Positions 60,523-64,000 of a stretch of 64,000 nucleotides of DNA are shown one piece after another. The translations under genes were made by a program, and so were the position numbers. Source of the DNA: Paenibacillus contaminans (GTDB taxonomy: Bacteria; Bacillota; Bacilli; Paenibacillales; NBRC-103111); contig NZ_QMFB01000014.1 in the NCBI RefSeq assembly GCF_003285015.1, positions 158,002-222,001 of the forward strand. Direction: 5' to 3'. The stretch's first letter is position 1. Every line of letters starts with the position of its first letter. The notes below the pieces were generated by a model. It was not told the DNA's origin. It was given only the letters and a program-made list of their open reading frames with translations, and did no database searches.

Positions 60523-61506
60523 ATGCCTTACGGTGCTCATGAAACGATGGAAGTGCACGAAATGCTGACGGAGAAAATCAATTTGATCGATCATTTTGCG
60601 ATGTATATGCGGGATTGTCAAAACGCTGAGCTTCGCCACATGATCGAAAATCATCTGAACAGCGCGATTGCGTCTTACAATCAGCTTGTGTCGTATACGC
60701 ATGACTACTCCGCTGCCGACCGGTTCCAGCCTGCTTACGGGATGCCGGACGTACAGCCGCAGCAGATCATGTACGGCTTGCGTCATCCTGCCCCGCAAGC
60801 TCCGCATTTGGAGGCGCGCTTCGACGACCGGCAAATCGCAGCCTCGGTGCTTTGCATGCACAAATCCTCGGCCAAAAACCATATGGCAGCTTCGCTGGAA
60901 AGCGCCGATCCGAATGTACGTCATATGCTTATGGATGCAAGCATGACATGCGCGAATCAAGCCTATGAAACGTTCCTGTTTATGAACCGGCAAGGCTATT
61001 ATCAAGTGCCGACAATGGACGCTCATACCGCCAAAACGTATTTGCACAGCTATCAGCCTGTCGGTTATAGCATGGAGTCGACTCAGCCAATGCCGCAAAA
61101 TATGCAGCAGTCCGTGCCTCAGCCGATGCCGCATATTATGCAGCAAACGATGCCTCAGCCCGTCCTCCAGCCCATCAGGCAGCCTGTCGCGCAGCAAAGG
61201 ATGGAGGAGGAAGCGTCGCGTTATTTTGACGGCATGAACGCGCCGATGAACAACGTGTCTCAAGCGGTCGCTCAATCGATGATGGGCGGTCCGGGAGGAG
61301 GGACGGGAGGCGTTATGCATCAGACCTCGCAGGTTGCGCCTTCGTCAAGCGGGTATGCCGGGAATCCTTCCGCAACATACAGACCGATGCAGAACAACCC
61401 TGCAGGAAGCTTTGCGAGAGGCCCTGTACCGGGAGCGATTCCGGACTATGCCCGCCAGCCTATCTCCGGGAATATGGCCCCCAACCCGCCTGGCAGACTT
61501 CAATGA
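60523..61506 (+). CDS. CotF-like spore coat protein
   Basis: 327 residues. The N-terminal 190 residues fit the CotF/four-helix coat family (MEVHEMLTEKINLIDHFAMYM, and SAKNHMAASLESADPNVRHML). The C-terminal 130 residues are low complexity: Met/Gln/Pro-rich repeats, then Gly-rich stretches (GGPGGGTGG). Such tails are common in Paenibacillus coat proteins. ATG 60523 follows ACGGGAGATGAT. A terminator closes the gene. Confidence 0.82.
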   Translation: MPYGAHETMEVHEMLTEKINLIDHFAMYMRDCQNAELRHMIENHLNSAIASYNQLVSYTHDYSAADRFQPAYGMPDVQPQQIMYGLRHPAPQAPHLEARFDDRQIAASVLCMHKSSAKNHMAASLESADPNVRHMLMDASMTCANQAYETFLFMNRQGYYQVPTMDAHTAKTYLHSYQPVGYSMESTQPMPQNMQQSVPQPMPHIMQQTMPQPVLQPIRQPVAQQRMEEEASRYFDGMNAPMNNVSQAVAQSMMGGPGGGTGGVMHQTSQVAPSSSGYAGNPSATYRPMQNNPAGSFARGPVPGAIPDYARQPISGNMAPNPPGRLQ

Positions 61507-61511
61507 TGACC

Positions 61512-61556
61512 AAGCCGTTCCTCGAGCTGACATTCAGCTTAAGGAACGGCTTTTTT
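61512..61556 (+). terminator. Terminator after the coat gene
   Basis: AAGCCGTTCC pairs with GGAACGGCTT, with inner GCTG/CAGC pairing, followed by six T. Confidence 0.85.
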
Positions 61557-61732
61557 GATGTGCTTGGTTGAAAGCTGCAGGTATGTTATGTCCTTGCTTG
61601 TGCGGATTTTGTTCAGATTCCGTTAAGGAAGCCTTAAGATTTTCCCCGACAGTTTGTTAAGAAAGGTTGCCTACAATTGTAAGCAGTCAAGACGAGGAAG
61701 CGGATAAACGACAAACTTAATGGAGGGGAACC

Positions 61733-62677
61733 ATGAACGAAAGGACTCAGGCGCAGGCAGGCCCTGTCGTGCGCATCCAACGGCTAAGCAAAAAAATCGG
61801 CGGTAAAACGATAGTCGACAGCTTGACCTTCGATGTGCCCAAAGGAGAGGTTTTCGGATTTCTGGGACCGAACGGAGCGGGCAAAACGACGACGATCCGC
61901 ATGATGGTCGGGCTCATTCGAATGTCGCACGGAAGCGTGCTCATTAACGGGATCGATGTAGAAAAACACTTCGAGCAAGCGATGAATCACGTCGGGGCCA
62001 TAGTCGAAAACCCGGAAATGTACAAATTTTTGACCGGCTATCAAAATCTCATTCATTTCGCCGGCATGCATCCGAATATTCCCGCTTCAAGAATCGACGA
62101 GGTTGTAGATCTGGTCGGTTTGAAGCCGCGCATTCACGACAAGGTAAAAACCTATTCGCTCGGCATGCGGCAGCGGCTCGGCGTGGCGCAGGCCATTTTG
62201 CATAAGCCGTCCGTTCTTATTCTCGACGAGCCGACCAACGGGCTGGATCCCGCCGGCATTCGCGAGCTGCGCGATTATTTGCGAAATCTGACCCGCACCG
62301 AAGGCATCTCCGTCATCGTTTCCAGTCATCTTTTATCCGAAATGGAGCTGATGTGCGATCGCGTAGCCATCATCCAAACTGGCAAGCTGATCGATGTGAA
62401 GCCGGTTCGTCAAATGGCTCACGATAGCGGAGGCGGAAAGGTGCTGATCGAAGTGGACCGGCCTCAGGAGGCTCTGGCTGTGCTTTCTCGTTCCATGGAC
62501 GTAGGCTTTGTCGGCATCGCCGATGGACAGCTGGAGCTGCGCATCGAACGCGAGCTCATCCCGCAAATTGCCGCATGTCTGGTCATGGCGGATATCCGGA
62601 TTTACGGCATTCGAAACGTTACGAAGACGCTTGAGGAAACATTTTTGGAGATGACGGGGGTAGGGGCGATTGGTTAG
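61733..62677 (+). CDS. ABC-2 type exporter ATPase (BcrA/YxlF-like)
   Basis: 314 residues. Walker A GPNGAGKTTTIR, signature YSLGMRQRLGVAQA, Walker B LILDEPTNGLDPAG and H-loop VSSHLLSEME. The C-terminal extension (about 230-314) is typical of BcrA/DrrA ATPases. TGGAGGGG lies 5 bp before the ATG. It overlaps the permease by 8 bp, so the two form an exporter. The substrate is not visible; antimicrobial peptide or lipid export are common for the group. Confidence 0.92.
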   Translation: MNERTQAQAGPVVRIQRLSKKIGGKTIVDSLTFDVPKGEVFGFLGPNGAGKTTTIRMMVGLIRMSHGSVLINGIDVEKHFEQAMNHVGAIVENPEMYKFLTGYQNLIHFAGMHPNIPASRIDEVVDLVGLKPRIHDKVKTYSLGMRQRLGVAQAILHKPSVLILDEPTNGLDPAGIRELRDYLRNLTRTEGISVIVSSHLLSEMELMCDRVAIIQTGKLIDVKPVRQMAHDSGGGKVLIEVDRPQEALAVLSRSMDVGFVGIADGQLELRIERELIPQIAACLVMADIRIYGIRNVTKTLEETFLEMTGVGAIG

Positions 62678-63626
62678 CATAACCGCTTTGCTGCGCAATG
62701 AAAATATGAAAGTATACCGGAGGCCGAGAACGTGGGTGATGTTGGGTTTGCTTCTGGCGCTTTTCCTGACGGGCATGATTCTCGAAAAATACGATATGCC
62801 GGATCGTCCGCAGCCGGAAGATTGGAAACAGTCGCAGACCGAATCGGCGAACAGATTGCAGCAGGAACTGGACAGCGGCAATGCGGATGAAGGCTCCAAA
62901 AAGTATATGGAGGACTGGATCAAAGTAAGCCGTTACGCGGTCGAACACGACATTAATCCGGATCGCCGGACGATGTGGTCCGCAGTGGACTTTTCGGCTA
63001 GTCTGATTGTGCTTGGCGCTATTTTTACGATCGTCATTGCGGGCGATATGGTTGCGGGCGAATTTTCTTGGGGAACGATCAAGCTCCTGCTGATCCGGCC
63101 GGTGTCGAGAAGCAAAATATTGCTATCCAAATATTTATCCACGCTGCTTTTCGCCATGTTTCTGCTATGCTCGCTGTTTCTCTTTGCCCTGCTTGTCGGG
63201 GGCGTGATGGACGGCTTCGGCGGATTCAATCATTTGAAGCTGTATGTAGGCTCGGACGGAAATGTGCATGAACGCAGCATGGCGCTTTATTCCTTGCAGC
63301 AGTACGGTTACGAGTGCGTATCGCTGGTGATGATGGTGACTGTCGGTTTTATGATTTCGACCGTGTTCCGCAGCGGCTCGCTCGCCATCGGCCTTTCGAT
63401 TGCGCTGCTGTTCGGCGGCTCGCTTATGGTCATGGTGCTCAGCAGATACGATTGGGTCAAATACGTGTTGTTCGCCAACCTCGACCTGAGACAGTATATA
63501 GGCGGTCATACGCCGGTTGCCGATGGAATGACGCTGGGCTTCTCGGTAACGGTTCTCGCCGTATATTTTATCGTCCTGAATGCGCTCTCCTGGTTTGTCT
63601 TCGCCAAACGGGACGTGGCAGGTTAA
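62670..63626 (+). CDS. ABC-2 type exporter permease
   Basis: 318 residues with six predicted membrane segments: one at 25-45, then an extracellular loop with charged and Trp-rich sequence, and five from about 105 to 310. The sequence GDMVAGEFSWGTIKLLLIRPVSRSKILLSKYL is the ABC-2 signature. TTG start at 62670. Its ATPase partner is directly upstream. Confidence 0.88.
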   Translation: MVSITALLRNENMKVYRRPRTWVMLGLLLALFLTGMILEKYDMPDRPQPEDWKQSQTESANRLQQELDSGNADEGSKKYMEDWIKVSRYAVEHDINPDRRTMWSAVDFSASLIVLGAIFTIVIAGDMVAGEFSWGTIKLLLIRPVSRSKILLSKYLSTLLFAMFLLCSLFLFALLVGGVMDGFGGFNHLKLYVGSDGNVHERSMALYSLQQYGYECVSLVMMVTVGFMISTVFRSGSLAIGLSIALLFGGSLMVMVLSRYDWVKYVLFANLDLRQYIGGHTPVADGMTLGFSVTVLAVYFIVLNALSWFVFAKRDVAG

Positions 63627-63644
63627 TCGCATGATAGGCAATCA

Positions 63645-63690
63645 CAAAAAAGCCCCGGCTGCGGACAAAACTCCGTATGAACGGGGCTTC
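63645..63690. terminator. Terminator-like hairpin after the exporter permease
   Basis: AGCCCCG pairs with CGGGGCT. The T run is on the minus strand, so the clean terminator would be for a transcript arriving from the right. The 63690-63890 stretch shows no gene I can support. Confidence 0.5.
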
Positions 63691-63896
63691 GGCCTGCTCG
63701 TAAGCAGTGCGGCGCGTGAAATCGCCCGGTTCGACGCGGAGACTCGGGCATTTTTTATTTGTTCTCCCCGGCAGGCGAAACTGCGCAGTGTGTCGGTTGC
63801 AAGACTCCGCGGGCTCCGCAAAACTTGTAACTTCCAGGAAAATACGGTAACTTAGTAGGGGGCTGTCACCAGACTGCCCGATTTGTTGATTTATCA

Positions 63897-63974
63897 GAAA
63901 GTATATCGTGGAAGCGGCTCTAAATCTCGGTAAACGCGCTTTTCCTTCGGAAAGGACGGCGCAGCCGTTTATCC
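63897..63974. repeat. Flanked short palindromic repeat (copy F)
   Basis: AAAGTATATCGTGGAAGCGG...CTCTAAATCT followed by GGTAAACG, a TTTTCC-TTCG-GGAAAGG-like hairpin, and CCGTTTATCC. The flank and outer stem match 22401-22474 almost exactly. Confidence 0.8.
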
Positions 63975-64000
63975 TCGTTGAAACCGGGACGGGACGCGGG

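Noticed and set aside
63580..63855. 91-codon frame at the window end
   Set aside because: It overlaps the end of the permease gene and runs through a hairpin; no ribosome site or family match.

Overview
The window looks like a chromosomal segment from a spore-forming, Gram-positive bacterium of the Paenibacillaceae (Paenibacillus or a close relative). The signs are strong AGGAGG-type ribosome binding sites with frequent GTG and TTG starts, moderately high GC, a CotF-like spore coat protein, S-layer homology domains, copper-amine-oxidase-type stalk domains, a LutABC cluster and a PdaA-like deacetylase. I see no rRNA, tRNA, CRISPR array, prophage or complete insertion sequence. This identification is inferred from gene content, not from a marker gene.

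Layout. 0-6.5 kb: an ankyrin membrane protein, the futalosine-pathway pair mqnB-mqnD, a PdaA-like lipoprotein and glutamate racemase. 6.5-10.5 kb: a flavin reductase, a SufR-like Fe-S regulator divergent from a cluster of A-type-carrier-fold proteins, a DUF1450 protein and a MurB-family protein. 10.9-15.8 kb: a berberine-bridge-type oxidase divergent from a LysM-M14 endopeptidase, then a class B PBP whose 3' end has been tandemly duplicated seven times. 16-22.5 kb: a repeat-rich stretch holding a HAD hydrolase, an ArsR-HTH/GyrB-ATPase fusion, a CDF exporter with a possible leader peptide, and small genes. 22.5-27.8 kb: a GntR regulator, a GNAT-like acyltransferase and lutABC. 28-39.5 kb: an RCC1-like lipoprotein, an HD hydrolase, a SWIM-SNF2 helicase, an AI-2E family permease, a second HesB-fold/DUF1450 pair, and two divergent exported stalk-domain proteins with a PhoP-box-like element between them. 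39.8-45.5 kb: oppABCDF. 46-55 kb: a candidate Fur-controlled small RNA, a GRDP-like protein, an SLH protein and a 2005-residue exported protein. 55-63.6 kb: RNA methyltransferase, O-methyltransferase, MFS exporter, amidase, spore coat protein and an ABC exporter pair.

Much of the unusual content lies between genes. A family of palindromic repeats with a GGTAAACG/CGTTTATCC outer stem occurs at least nine times. Some copies are about 80 bp and can fold as a cloverleaf; others are short. Two further repeat families occur as distant pairs: a 225-bp element at 6.5 and 16.4 kb, and a MITE-like element of about 237 bp at 19.8 and 57.1 kb in opposite orientation. The protein I find most novel is the ArsR/GyrB-ATPase fusion, with a perfect 18-bp palindrome just upstream of it. 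Function calls rest on motifs recognised by eye; no database search was run.
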